Assembly: GCA_050633365.1 (NCBI GenBank)
Contig: JBOEGJ010000011.1
Location: 124,001-188,000, forward strand
Source of the DNA: Pseudomaricurvus sp050633365
GTDB taxonomy: Bacteria > Pseudomonadota > Gammaproteobacteria > Pseudomonadales > Cellvibrionaceae
Direction of reading: 5' to 3'
Length of the DNA: 64,000 bases
Part shown: one piece after another, positions 52,488 to 61,561 of the stretch
Position numbering within the stretch: the stretch's first letter is position 1
Layout: each line of letters begins with the position of its first letter
Position numbers and translations under genes: made by a program
Notes under the pieces: generated by a model
The model's database searches: none
The model's input: only the letters and a program-made list of their open reading frames with translations
What the model was told of the DNA's origin: nothing

Positions 52488-54935
52488 TTAACTCACCGCC
52501 ATATCGACCTTGTTCTTTTTCAAAACAACTTCAAACTCATCGAGCGGCACCGGCCGGCTAAAATAGAAGCCTTGATAACAATCACAGCCAAACGCCGCCA
52601 GGATATCTAACTGGTTTTTCTCTTCGACACCTTCTGCCACCACATTGAGATCTAGTAACTGTCCCATGGTAACAATGGTTTCAACCAGCACTCGATCACT
52701 GCGATCATCGACGATGTCACGGACAAAACTGTAGTCAATCTTCAAGGTCGAAACCGGTAAACGCTTGAGATAGCTGATCGAAGAATAGCCAGTACCAAAA
52801 TCGTCGAGCGAGAAACTAATGCCCATGGACGACAAAGTTGTCATGGTCGAAATGGTCTCTTCCACACTCTGAATGACCACACCTTCCGTTATTTCCAGAT
52901 CCAGACTGTTATCTGGAATAGTGATTTCGTGAAGCGTACGAGCCATATCGTCGACAAAAGTCTGACCGCGGAACTGACGCGGGCTAACGTTAAGACTCAA
53001 CCGCATACCCTCTTCCCAGACACCCTTTTGGTTCAATTCGCGAAGCGTTCGACAGCCTTCCTCGATAATCCAACGGCCGACGTCAACCATCAACCCCGAG
53101 GCCTCCAATATCGGAATAAACTCCCCAGGGGAGATCATGCCTCGCTCTGGGTGCTGCCAGCGCAACAGAGCTTCTGCACCCAGCACTCGACCGCTCTCCA
53201 CGTCGACTTTGGGCTGAAAGTACAATTCAAACTGGCCGTGAGCCAAGGCTTTGTGCAGCTCACCTTCGAGCTGTAATTGATGGGTTACTTTATCGGCCAT
53301 CCCCAGATTAAAGAACTCGATGGCATCGCGGCCCTTATCTTTCACCTGATACATCGCCGTATCGGCAAAGCGCAACAACTCATGCACAGAGCTCTCGCTA
53401 TCGGAGTAGACGACGATTCCGATACTGCAAGACACGTGTAATTTGATGTCTTTATAAGGGTAGGGTTCTGATAAGCTCTTGCGAATTTTCTCGGCAACCT
53501 CTCCGGCCTTTAAGCCCGCCGAATCTAAATCGTGATCCAATACGGTAAGTACCACCACAAATTCGTCGCCACTCAATCGGGCCACCAAGTCCTCTTCACG
53601 CACAGCCCCCAACAAACGTTGAGCGACTTGTTTGAGTAGCTGATCACCGACGGGATGCCCAAGCGAATCATTGATGTTCTTGAAGTGATCTAGATCGATG
53701 AATAAGATAGCGCCGTAATACTGATGACGACGTGCCCGCACAATTTCATGCTCGAGACGTTCGACCAGATGTACGCGGTTTGGCAGATTGGTCAGCGCAT
53801 CGTGATACGCCATGTACTCCATTTTTTCTTCGGCTTCTTTACGGGCGGTAATGTCATTAGCGACCATCAAAATCAGGGTTTCACCCTGCATAACAATGGG
53901 TTTTGCATGGCCTTGAAGATACCTTTTTTCGCCATTGGCCGATTTAAAGTACCCTTCGAATTCACCTGCGGCAACTTCGTCTGCTTTCGCCTTTTCACTC
54001 ATGCCGTCGAGTAATTTCGTCGAATCGCCGAACGCGTATCCAAATTCTAGGATATTCAATCCCTGGATAGTGTCGACGGTTTTACCAAAAAATTCCGCCA
54101 TATTCTGGTTGGCGAACTCGATGGTACCATCGATATAGCGCAGCCCTACCATCGCTGGCAGTTCATTAATAATGAGCTTAATGGCTTGCTCACTTTCTCG
54201 CAGAGCCAACTCAACTTCTAAGCGTTTGGTAAATGCCTCTTCAACCGCGTCGAGCATGTGGTTACTCGACAAGGCCAACTGAGTCAGCTCATCGTTGCGC
54301 TCTGGGTGTACCACCGTTATCCGCTTGGCACCCGGTCGCTCGGGTCGAATGGCTTTGATTTCTTCAACCATGCGGATCAGCGGGCTGGTCAACATGTAGT
54401 AGAAGGCAATAAACAGCAGGAACACCAGAATGGCGTTGCGAATCATACCGCTTAAAATGACAAATGTTGAACGTCGGTAAAAGGTTTCGAGGGCCTTATT
54501 CAAGTCGACATGAAAAACAATCGAGCCCGCGGTATTTTCCCCGTAACCTGGGATACTAAGACTCGCGCTGTACTCTTTACTGTCTTCGGTGAAGTAGTTG
54601 GTCAACCATGTGGTCGCTGATGTCGAACGCGGTTTGTCTCCACGCGCCAAAACATTTCCAAGTTCATCAAGAATCGCCACATCAAAAATAAAATCGTAAG
54701 CCAACATTCCGTTGACCACTTCACTAGAGAGATCGTCATCAAGGGTATGCACCGCTCGCGTCGCTGGAGGCGCGGCGACCTCGACCACACGCTCGATCAG
54801 TGAGTCGAGTTCTTGCTCTTGAGAGAGGTAATCCAAGTAGAGCTGAAAGGAACTCATGGCCAAACCCAGCGCAAACGCTAGCACGACGCCAACCTTAGCC
54901 AGACGGTAGGAAATTCCTTGGAAAAATGATCGCAC
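52488..54935 (-). CDS. Membrane c-di-GMP enzyme, PAS-GGDEF-EAL
   Basis: An 815-residue signalling protein. Two membrane helices (about 12-33 and 155-180) flank a periplasmic sensor region, then HAMP (about 180-240), PAS (about 250-370), GGDEF (about 375-545) and EAL (about 555-805). The cyclase signature reads SGDEF in ARLSGDEFVVVL, often still active. EAL motifs (GAEALLRW, ITEGVVIQS, LDDFGTGYSS, KIDYSFVRD, VAEGVE) look complete, so phosphodiesterase activity is expected. The net effect cannot be predicted. It probably tunes the c-di-GMP pool seen by FleQ and the PilZ protein. Confidence 0.9.
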   Translation of the reverse strand: MRSFFQGISYRLAKVGVVLAFALGLAMSSFQLYLDYLSQEQELDSLIERVVEVAAPPATRAVHTLDDDLSSEVVNGMLAYDFIFDVAILDELGNVLARGDKPRSTSATTWLTNYFTEDSKEYSASLSIPGYGENTAGSIVFHVDLNKALETFYRRSTFVILSGMIRNAILVFLLFIAFYYMLTSPLIRMVEEIKAIRPERPGAKRITVVHPERNDELTQLALSSNHMLDAVEEAFTKRLEVELALRESEQAIKLIINELPAMVGLRYIDGTIEFANQNMAEFFGKTVDTIQGLNILEFGYAFGDSTKLLDGMSEKAKADEVAAGEFEGYFKSANGEKRYLQGHAKPIVMQGETLILMVANDITARKEAEEKMEYMAYHDALTNLPNRVHLVERLEHEIVRARRHQYYGAILFIDLDHFKNINDSLGHPVGDQLLKQVAQRLLGAVREEDLVARLSGDEFVVVLTVLDHDLDSAGLKAGEVAEKIRKSLSEPYPYKDIKLHVSCSIGIVVYSDSESSVHELLRFADTAMYQVKDKGRDAIEFFNLGMADKVTHQLQLEGELHKALAHGQFELYFQPKVDVESGRVLGAEALLRWQHPERGMISPGEFIPILEASGLMVDVGRWIIEEGCRTLRELNQKGVWEEGMRLSLNVSPRQFRGQTFVDDMARTLHEITIPDNSLDLEITEGVVIQSVEETISTMTTLSSMGISFSLDDFGTGYSSISYLKRLPVSTLKIDYSFVRDIVDDRSDRVLVETIVTMGQLLDLNVVAEGVEEKNQLDILAAFGCDCYQGFYFSRPVPLDEFEVVLKKNKVDMAVS

Positions 54936-55125
54936 TCGCGGCCCTCAGTAGGTTGGCAGACAGGACTTGTTTATTAGAGGTCGCTGCAAAACAATTTTGG
55001 ATATAAATCATTAGTTTATAGCAACCATTAAGCCTAAATGCGAATTTAGACGCAACATACAGTCTACCCGAATGAAGACAATAGAACCGCCAACTTATAG
55101 AAATCCCGAGCCATATTCCCCGCTC

Positions 55126-55152
55126 AAAAAAAAGCCGGCGATGTAAGCCGGC
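55126..55152 (-). terminator. Rho-independent terminator of ald
   Basis: The stem GCCGGC/GCCGGC with a seven-base loop is followed on the minus strand by eight T residues. It is 60 bases past the ald stop. Confidence 0.85.
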
Positions 55153-55211
55153 AAAAGTAAGGTGTGTGGATTACAAAAGGATTCATAATTGAACCCCTTA
55201 GATAGCTGCAG

Positions 55212-56342
55212 CTACGCGGCTACGGCTGCATGCAGAGCTGATTTTGCAGGGATGAAGTCAGTTTCTAACGCCAAAGCTACTGCTTCACAGGTGACTTGAC
55301 CGCGATAGACGTTCAAACCCGCCAATAAATGCGGATTATCTTGCATCGCGGCTTCAGCCCCTCTATCGGCCAAAGCCAACACAAAAGGTAAGGTTGCATT
55401 ATTGAGTGCCATGGTCGACGTACGAGCCACTGCACCGGGCATGTTCGCGACACAATAATGAATCACATCGTCGACCACATAGGTGGGTGCCTGATGAGTG
55501 GTTGCTTTCGAGGTTTCAAAGCACCCCCCCTGATCGATCGCAACGTCGACCACCACAGCCCCCTTCTTCATGCGCGATATTAACTCGCGAGTCAGTAATT
55601 TCGGTGCCGCTGCGCCGGGAATTAACACTGCGCCCACGACCAAATCGGCCTCAAGAGAATATTGCTCGATGGCTTCAGTGCTGGAATAAACGCATTTAAT
55701 ACGCCCGCTGAATTCAGTGTCTAGCTGTCTTAGGCGAGGCAGTGAGCGATCCAGAATAGTAACGTCTGCACCCAAGCCTGACGCCATCACAGCCGCTTGT
55801 GTTCCGACAACACCCCCACCGATAACAAGGACCTTTGCAGGTGCAACCCCCGGAACGCCACCCAAGAGCGCCCCCATTCCGCCTTGAGCCTTTTGAAGAT
55901 GATAAGCCCCTGCCTGTACCGATAGACGCCCGGCGACTTCCGACATCGGTGCCAGTAGTGGTAAAGCTCCAGAAAAATCGGTGACGGTTTCGTAGGCAAT
56001 ACAGGTTGCGCCTGATTGAGCCAACAGCTTCGCCTGAACAGAATCAGCGGCGAGATGCAGATAAGTAAACAGTAATTGCCCCTTGCGAAGTTGACGACAC
56101 TCGTGCGGTTGCGGCTCTTTAACCTTAACAATCATGTCGGCAGAAGCGAAAATCTCTTCTGGCGTCTCTACTATGGTGGCTCCAGCAGTTCTATAACTCT
56201 CGTCATCAAAACCTATTTCAACGCCACCGCTGGTCTCGACAGCAACCTGATGACCGCGACCTACTAACTCTCTCACGCTGGCCGGGGTTAGACCAATTCG
56301 GTACTCGTGGTTTTTTATCTCTTTCGGTACACCAATCAACAT
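55212..56342 (-). CDS. ald: Alanine dehydrogenase
   Basis: A 376-residue enzyme catalysing NAD-dependent oxidative deamination of L-alanine to pyruvate. Motifs: MLIGVPKEIKNHEYRIGLTP at the N-terminus, KVKEPQP with the substrate lysine, LFTYLHLA with a catalytic His, the nucleotide-binding VLVIGGGVVGTQAAVMASG, and the DQGG(C) box. The ATG at 56342 follows GGAGAGG. It is divergent from an Lrp-type gene, a common pairing in which the regulator responds to alanine. It has its own terminator. Confidence 0.95.
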   Translation of the reverse strand: MLIGVPKEIKNHEYRIGLTPASVRELVGRGHQVAVETSGGVEIGFDDESYRTAGATIVETPEEIFASADMIVKVKEPQPHECRQLRKGQLLFTYLHLAADSVQAKLLAQSGATCIAYETVTDFSGALPLLAPMSEVAGRLSVQAGAYHLQKAQGGMGALLGGVPGVAPAKVLVIGGGVVGTQAAVMASGLGADVTILDRSLPRLRQLDTEFSGRIKCVYSSTEAIEQYSLEADLVVGAVLIPGAAAPKLLTRELISRMKKGAVVVDVAIDQGGCFETSKATTHQAPTYVVDDVIHYCVANMPGAVARTSTMALNNATLPFVLALADRGAEAAMQDNPHLLAGLNVYRGQVTCEAVALALETDFIPAKSALHAAVAA

Positions 56343-56420
56343 CTTGCCTCTCCTTCTCATCATTCAAACAGGGTTTAACTGAAAAATTAAGCCGATCACC
56401 GCAGGGCGACCAGTAACTGA

Positions 56421-56445
56421 TTGAGCTAATATTAGAGTTCTCAAA
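56421..56445. promoter_or_regulatory. Possible Lrp-type operator between ald and its regulator
   Basis: A 10-base palindrome CTAATATTAG (56426-56435) lies within TTGAG...CTCAA (56421-56444), in the 184-base gap between divergent ald and lrp-type genes. AT-rich palindromes with this layout are typical of Lrp/AsnC binding sites. Confidence 0.35.
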
Positions 56446-56526
56446 CGACAGATTTTGAGGTAAATTGCCGCCACACCAGTCGATTTAGCTAATTTGAAAT
56501 CCGAAACAGAAGAGAATGACTGCCTC

Positions 56527-57000
56527 ATGGAAAAATTAAATACGCTTGATAAAAATATTATTCGAGTCTTGCAAAAAAACGGCAGAACCAGCTTTGCAGA
56601 GCTCTCTCGCCAAGTAGGATTAAGTGCGACGCCTTGCAAGGAGCGTGTTAAACGCCTAGAGCGAGAAGGCGTCATTAAAGGGTATACGGCGTTGATCAAT
56701 CCCGATTACTTGGATGCCGGCCTAGTGGTCTTTGTGCAGATTAGGCTGTCTCGTTCGGCTAAAGATACGTTCGAGGACTTTCGTGATGCCGCCATGCAAT
56801 TGCCGGAGATACAAGAGTGCTATCTCGTCTCCGGTAGCTTTGACTATCTGCTCAAGGCGCGGGTAGCCGATATGAGCTCTTACCGTCAGTTCTACGGCGA
56901 GACCTTACTGACTTTACCCGGCGTGCATGAATGCACCAGCTATGTGGTAATGGAAGAGGTGAAAGACACCACCGAAATTCCTGTCCACTACAATCGATGA
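56527..57000 (+). CDS. Lrp/AsnC-family transcriptional regulator
   Basis: A 157-residue Lrp-type protein. The N-terminal helix-turn-helix (about 5-60, LDKNIIRVLQKNGRTSFAEL, VGLSATPCKERVKRLEREGV) is followed by the ligand-binding RAM domain (about 70-150, ECYLVSGSFDYLLKARVADM). It likely controls the adjacent ald in response to alanine, like AldR in rhizobia and mycobacteria. The ATG at 56527 is used; the open frame reaches to a TTG at 56494. Confidence 0.9.
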   Translation: MEKLNTLDKNIIRVLQKNGRTSFAELSRQVGLSATPCKERVKRLEREGVIKGYTALINPDYLDAGLVVFVQIRLSRSAKDTFEDFRDAAMQLPEIQECYLVSGSFDYLLKARVADMSSYRQFYGETLLTLPGVHECTSYVVMEEVKDTTEIPVHYNR

Positions 57001-57155
57001 GCCGCAATCGCAGACTTAAGATCGCTTACGAGCGGGAAGCTGGGCAGCATCGGTCTATACTTAAGACAAAGTCCGACTCACTAGAGCATCCCCGATGACC
57101 ATTCCCGGCGACTATTCCCTGCGACCACCACAGACAAGCTTGAGGAGCAGATACC

Positions 57156-57701
57156 TTGACCACCGCATTTGATGAATTTTTAGTTCGATCTCACATTTCC
57201 ACGGTCAAGAACTGGCCCGTCACTGGCGTTAATTTTCGTGATATTACGCCTTTGTTTAAAAACCCCAAGACCGCTCGAATGATCACTGATGCACTTGTAT
57301 TACGCTATATGGATGTGGACTTCACTCATATCGCTGCGCTCGATGCTCGCGGTTTTTTGTTGGGTTCCAACCTCGCCTATGCGCTTAACAAACCTTTGGT
57401 ATTGATCCGCAAACCTGGAAAGCTACCTGGCGACGTCGATCATCACAGCTACGACAGTGAGTACGCCAGCGGTAAACTGGAATTACAAAAGAACAGTTTT
57501 AACGAAGGTAATCGCGTTATCATGATCGATGACCTCATCGCGACGGGCGGTACGCTGCTCACTGCCGCAAAACTGATTCGCGGACAGGGCGCCAGCGTCG
57601 TCGAGGTAGGTGCAATTATCAACCTAATTCGCCTTCAGGGCAGTCAGCGCTTGTCAGAAATGGACATCCCCTGCTTTAGCCTTCTGAGTTTTGACGACTA
57701 A
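57156..57701 (+). CDS. apt: Adenine phosphoribosyltransferase
   Basis: A 181-residue purine salvage enzyme converting adenine and PRPP to AMP. The N-terminal NWPVTGVNFRDITPLFKNP, middle ALDARGFLLGSNLAYAL and PRPP-binding loop VIMIDDLIATGGTLLTAAK are characteristic. The start must be the TTG at 57156 because GAGGAG lies seven bases upstream and the next in-frame ATG would remove the conserved N-terminus. No clear terminator follows. Confidence 0.95.
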   Translation: MTTAFDEFLVRSHISTVKNWPVTGVNFRDITPLFKNPKTARMITDALVLRYMDVDFTHIAALDARGFLLGSNLAYALNKPLVLIRKPGKLPGDVDHHSYDSEYASGKLELQKNSFNEGNRVIMIDDLIATGGTLLTAAKLIRGQGASVVEVGAIINLIRLQGSQRLSEMDIPCFSLLSFDD

Positions 57702-57990
57702 AGTTAACTCCATCGCAACAGCCCAAGAACGCCCCCCCACCCGATTACCACTGTCCTTTGCCGGATGCTCTGCCCTTTGCTGGGATGATCATTACTGGAA
57801 TACCCTTTGCAGAGAAACAGAAGTTAAAGCAATAAAGCGGCGAAATTCTGTCAACCTCATCAATGAGATACCGACGTTTTCTTAAGCTTGTTCTACCACC
57901 GCCTATTGTTAGAGGTTCAATCTGCTGACAAAACTGGCGCTAAGAACAATTGCGTACTACAACTACTTCCAACGTGGCCGATAGCCTGAC

Positions 57991-58006
57991 TATCACACGT
58001 GTGATA
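57991..58006. promoter_or_regulatory. Perfect 16-base palindrome upstream of the 58027 gene
   Basis: TATCACACGTGTGATA is a perfect palindrome ending 20 bases before the ATG at 58027, placed like an operator. The rest of the gap 57702-58026 shows no gene. The binding protein is unknown. Confidence 0.45.
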
Positions 58007-58026
58007 CTCCCTCGAGAGGCAAAGTC

Positions 58027-58533
58027 ATGGGGATCTGTACCGAAGAGTTTCGTCAATTTGTGGTTCGTCCCACGCTAGAACAGCTAGGGCATTGGTCGCT
58101 CGCGGCCGAAAACTTATTGATTGGAACAGCCGCAAAGGAATCTGGCCTAGGGTTTCACCTCACCGGAAAGCAAAGTCGCGGTTTAGGCATCTATCAAATA
58201 CGTCCCCGTATTCACCGCAGCATCTGGGACAACTTTCTGGTTAATCACCCAACGCTGGCATCAAAAATAAGAGGTCTGGCCAGTCAGCATGAATTTCTCT
58301 GTCACCCCCACGCCGAATTGGCCACCAATCTGAGTTATGCCACGGCCATTGCCTGGATGGTTTATTATCGTCATGGGAAAAACTTGCCGGAAGCGACAGA
58401 TTTAGAATCCCTCGCCACCTATTGGCAACGTTATTATCAGCGTCCCTACGGACAGCGTAAACACCTTCAAGGCGCTCACCAAAGCTTCATGGCGAGCTAT
58501 CAATCCCATCAGCCTCAGGTGAGCGCAGCTTAA
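58027..58533 (+). CDS. Hypothetical protein with lysozyme-like features
   Basis: A 168-residue protein. The stretch LIGTAAKESGLGFHLTGKQS followed by RGLGIYQIRPRIHRSIWDNF resembles small bacterial and phage proteins with a lysozyme/transglycosylase-type fold (Glu in KESG as a candidate catalytic residue, followed by G-YQI). There is no signal peptide. AGAGG lies eight bases before the ATG. The 16-base palindrome directly upstream suggests specific control. No phage genes surround it. Function is uncertain. Confidence 0.65.
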   Translation: MGICTEEFRQFVVRPTLEQLGHWSLAAENLLIGTAAKESGLGFHLTGKQSRGLGIYQIRPRIHRSIWDNFLVNHPTLASKIRGLASQHEFLCHPHAELATNLSYATAIAWMVYYRHGKNLPEATDLESLATYWQRYYQRPYGQRKHLQGAHQSFMASYQSHQPQVSAA

Positions 58534-58656
58534 CTCACGGCGTCGCGTTCATAGGTTCTAGCCGCCCGTTACTTCTAGCGCGGAAACCTCAACGCGGTCG
58601 CGAGGGCTATCTCGGAAACTATCTGATTCGGGAAACGACCTAATCCTAATCAGTAC

Positions 58657-59037
58657 TCAGTGACAGGTATCGTCATCCGTGCGGCGACCAACGCCCATTC
58701 TGCGATCTGGCACAATTGATGATCCACGTATCACTTCACGACGATCCAGTTGATGACGCCTGTATTCATGACGGCGCTCGTGGAAACCTCCATCTGGAGA
58801 CATCTCCTGAATCCAACACATTCCGCCAGACCCTTTAATGGCACCTTCGAAGCGTTGAGCTTCATCCAGTGACACATCCTTTTTCACCACAATGGGAATG
58901 CCACTGGCAAGGGTGCTGAGCATATGATCATTAAGACCGAAGGTTTTGCGCAGGTTTTCGCGAGCCACCTCTGCGGTGGCTAGATCTGGAAACTTATCGA
59001 TATAGACGACTTCGTAGGCTTTATTACTGGCGGCCAT
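58657..59037 (-). CDS. Hypothetical protein with Arg-rich tail
   Basis: A 126-residue protein. Residues about 1-80 look like a small alpha/beta domain (YEVVYIDKFPDLATAEVARE, GIPIVVKKDVSLDEAQRFEG, IKGSGGMCWIQEM). The tail (about 84-126) is strongly charged, with many ERR, YRR and DRR motifs. The ATG at 59037 follows GGAG at six bases; an upstream in-frame ATG (59049) is part of that site. I do not recognise the family. Confidence 0.6.
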   Translation of the reverse strand: MAASNKAYEVVYIDKFPDLATAEVARENLRKTFGLNDHMLSTLASGIPIVVKKDVSLDEAQRFEGAIKGSGGMCWIQEMSPDGGFHERRHEYRRHQLDRREVIRGSSIVPDRRMGVGRRTDDDTCH

Positions 59038-59178
59038 TACTTTCTCCATTACTCGTTATCATCCGTGATAGTGGCGTTGAATCACACCTTCCTAAAGTAA
59101 ATAGCAGCGCTTGCCCTGTTTGACAAAGAATCAATTGTTTGACGATTTCCAACATCTATAACCGACATCAGGAGCCGG

Positions 59179-59215
59179 TATTAGAAACCCTTATTAGAAA
59201 CCCTTATTAGAAACC
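59179..59215. repeat. 13-base tandem repeat, 2.8 copies
   Basis: TATTAGAAACCCT occurs in three consecutive units, the last cut to 11 bases. It lies downstream of ttcA, between convergently spaced ends of ttcA and the upstream region of the 58657 gene. Confidence 0.9.
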
Positions 59216-59253
59216 AGTGCCGAGAAAGCGCATAGGTATTGCGCCTGCATTCA

Positions 59254-60276
59254 CTAGGGCAACTGAACCGCGTCTACGATCTGAACCCCTGCCGCTGTTC
59301 TATTGGGCTCTAGATCATCTGAGCCCCAAGGAGAAGCCGCTGTCGACCGATCTATCGTAGATGCACCCGTGCTGGACGCCCCTATAGTGGCCTCATCGTA
59401 GTCATAATTGGAGCGTTCTCCATCGCGATCGAGGGGCAGGTTAATAAAATCGAACAATTCACGATCAGCGAGCTGGCTCGGCGATACGTTCTGTATAGAC
59501 TTAAAGATTCTCTCCACTCGGCTAACGTCGGTGCGCTCCCACTCCTTAAGCATGCTTTTGACCGACTGGCGCTGCAGATTTTCTTGAGAGCCGCAGAGAT
59601 TGCAAGGAATGATCGGAAACTGCTTGTAATCGGCATAGGCAATCAGATCGGATTCACGGCAATAGGCAAGCGGACGAATGACAACATTGCGCTGATCATC
59701 AGACCTCAGCTTGGGCGGCATTGCCTTTAATCGGCTGCCATGGAACATATTTAAAAACAGCGTCTCAACGATGTCGTCCATATGGTGGCCTAAGGCCAGC
59801 TTAGTCGCGCCAATCTTCTCAGCAAAGGCATAGAGTGTGCCTCGTCTTAGGCGCGAACAAAGACCGCAGGTTTTCTGCCCCTCAGGGATCTTTTGACGCA
59901 CCACACTGTAGGTATCCTTGTCGACGATGTAGTAAGGCACTCCAATCGACTCAAAATACTCGGGTAAGACGTGTTCGGGAAATCCTGGCTGCTTTTGATC
60001 CATATTGACGGCGATCACCTCAAAGCGAATGGGCGCCGTTTTCTGAAGGTGCAAAAGGACGTCGAGCATGGCGAAGCTGTCTTTTCCGCCACTGATACAG
60101 GCCATGACCACATCCCCCTCTTCGATCATGGCGTAATCAACAATGGCATTACCTACGTTGCGACGTAATCGCTTGTGTAGTTTATTAAATTCCAGCTTGT
60201 CTTTGCGCTCATCACGGTCTGCGCTGTTAGCTTCGAGATCGACCATATTGCTATCTGACACCTTACTACCTGGCAT
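59254..60276 (-). CDS. ttcA: tRNA 2-thiocytidine(32) synthetase TtcA
   Basis: A 340-residue PP-loop ATPase. It has the PP-loop ACISGGKDSFAML and two CxxC pairs for an iron-sulfur cluster (KTCGLCSRLRRG and PCNLCGSQENLQRQ), plus GHHMDDIVETLFLNMFHGS. It thiolates C32 in some tRNAs. The last 50 residues are an unconserved Ser/Thr/Ala tail (STGASTIDRSTAAS). AGGTAG precedes the ATG. Confidence 0.95.
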   Translation of the reverse strand: MPGSKVSDSNMVDLEANSADRDERKDKLEFNKLHKRLRRNVGNAIVDYAMIEEGDVVMACISGGKDSFAMLDVLLHLQKTAPIRFEVIAVNMDQKQPGFPEHVLPEYFESIGVPYYIVDKDTYSVVRQKIPEGQKTCGLCSRLRRGTLYAFAEKIGATKLALGHHMDDIVETLFLNMFHGSRLKAMPPKLRSDDQRNVVIRPLAYCRESDLIAYADYKQFPIIPCNLCGSQENLQRQSVKSMLKEWERTDVSRVERIFKSIQNVSPSQLADRELFDFINLPLDRDGERSNYDYDEATIGASSTGASTIDRSTAASPWGSDDLEPNRTAAGVQIVDAVQLP

Positions 60277-60386
60277 GTTGCTACCTACATATTACGACCT
60301 AAGCCTGGCGGCAGAGGGATTTAGGGGCGGCTATTGTACGGATTTTGCTCGACACAGGAAACCGGCAAGATCTCCCCTTTGTGATT

Positions 60387-60402
60387 TGCCGCTACAGCGG
60401 CA
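60387..60402. promoter_or_regulatory. Inverted repeat between ttcA and the PilZ gene
   Basis: TGCCGCTACAGCGGCA is a 7-base inverted repeat around AC, in the 367-base gap 60277-60643 between divergent genes. No other gene is visible there. It may be a regulator site or a small RNA hairpin. Confidence 0.25.
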
Positions 60403-60643
60403 TGCTTCTGCCCATTTAAAGCGCTTTGGCCCTTGATAACACCCACTTACTGACCATCTCTCACAGGCGTAAATAAGTGCAGACCAATAGGGCTGGGTTG
60501 TGGAGAGACAAGTCGTTAGTTTTTGAGGTATGTAATCCAGATTTGGCATAGCCATTGCTATTTCTATGATAATCCAAGCACAACCACGACCTCGGTTGCC
60601 GCAAGAAGCGACCGGATCCACCAAACCGTCAGGAGTTACCTTT

Positions 60644-61405
60644 ATGGCCATTTTGCAATCTGTTCTGCAAAAATTCAGCCGCAAAGCCAGCAGCGTCGAA
60701 GTCAGCCAAGGCGCAAAGTCCCTATCACGAAGAATCGCCAATTACGCCCCGCTGTTCGAACTTCAAGAGCAACGACAATTGATTGAAGTGATCAGTGAGC
60801 GCACCGGAGAGCGCTATCAAAGTATGATCTTGGCGGTGGATCTAAACCGCGAACAGCTTGAGCTGGACGAACTCTTCCCACAACCCGCGGATTTTATCTA
60901 TCAGCCTGGCGACAAGTTCACGGTCAAGCATCATCGCCAGGGCTTGGTGTTGAGTTTTACCTGCACGCTCAACAGCCTTGTTATGAGCCTCTCCTCCCCC
61001 GTTTACACTCTGCAACTTCCCGCGCAGGTCAACTATGAGCAACGCCGTCAATTTACCCGTCTCACCCTGAGTAAGCAGCAACCTCTCTCGGTGCGCCTTC
61101 AATCACCTCGAAGGACCCCGTGGTATGCCACGGCAAACAACATTTCCGCTGGAGGTATGCGGCTAGTCATAGGCGGCAATGTGCTGGATCAATTGCAACA
61201 CAACGCCTATCTACCGGAGTGTGAGTTTCGATTTGACCATGAGTTTCAAATTCGCTGTCAGGCTCGTGTTAAAGGATTTCGCTTTTTGCGCCGCCCCTAT
61301 CGACACACCGAACTGAGCATTGAATTCAAGGACATTGGACCGCAACAACGGGGCCAGCTCGAACAACTCATAGAGTCGTTTAGTCGCTCGGCCGAAGCAG
61401 CCTAA
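60644..61405 (+). CDS. Flagellar brake YcgR-type PilZ protein
   Basis: A 253-residue protein. An N-terminal YcgR-like domain (about 20-115) precedes a PilZ domain (about 125-245). The c-di-GMP contacts are visible: YEQRRQFTRL for the RxxxR motif and NNISAGGMRL for the (D/N)xSxxG motif. Such proteins bind the flagellar motor at high c-di-GMP and slow swimming. The ATG at 60644 has AGGAG seven bases upstream. It lies just before the Aer-type receptor. Confidence 0.8.
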   Translation: MAILQSVLQKFSRKASSVEVSQGAKSLSRRIANYAPLFELQEQRQLIEVISERTGERYQSMILAVDLNREQLELDELFPQPADFIYQPGDKFTVKHHRQGLVLSFTCTLNSLVMSLSSPVYTLQLPAQVNYEQRRQFTRLTLSKQQPLSVRLQSPRRTPWYATANNISAGGMRLVIGGNVLDQLQHNAYLPECEFRFDHEFQIRCQARVKGFRFLRRPYRHTELSIEFKDIGPQQRGQLEQLIESFSRSAEAA

Positions 61406-61421
61406 GCGTCCTTTCGGCACT

Positions 61422-61448
61422 TACAGTTATTGAAAATCCTGCCGATAA
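61422..61448 (+). promoter_or_regulatory. Sigma-28 (FliA) promoter of the Aer-type receptor
   Basis: TACAGTTA at 61422-61429 (core TACA, one mismatch), exactly 15 bases from the core to GCCGATAA at 61441-61448, which is a perfect FliA -10. It lies 113 bases before the ATG. Confidence 0.7.
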
Positions 61449-61561
61449 GATAGCCACAACGGTGGGGTAGCCATATCTAGCACTCAGCTCAGATGACTCC
61501 CTATTTTAGTTTTTCGGACTATGCTCTTTAAGAGGCGTTCATAACGATTGGATAGTAAACA

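Noticed and set aside
58027..58533. Prophage remnant around the lysozyme-like gene
   Set aside because: No integrase, capsid, tail or other phage genes flank it, and base composition does not change.
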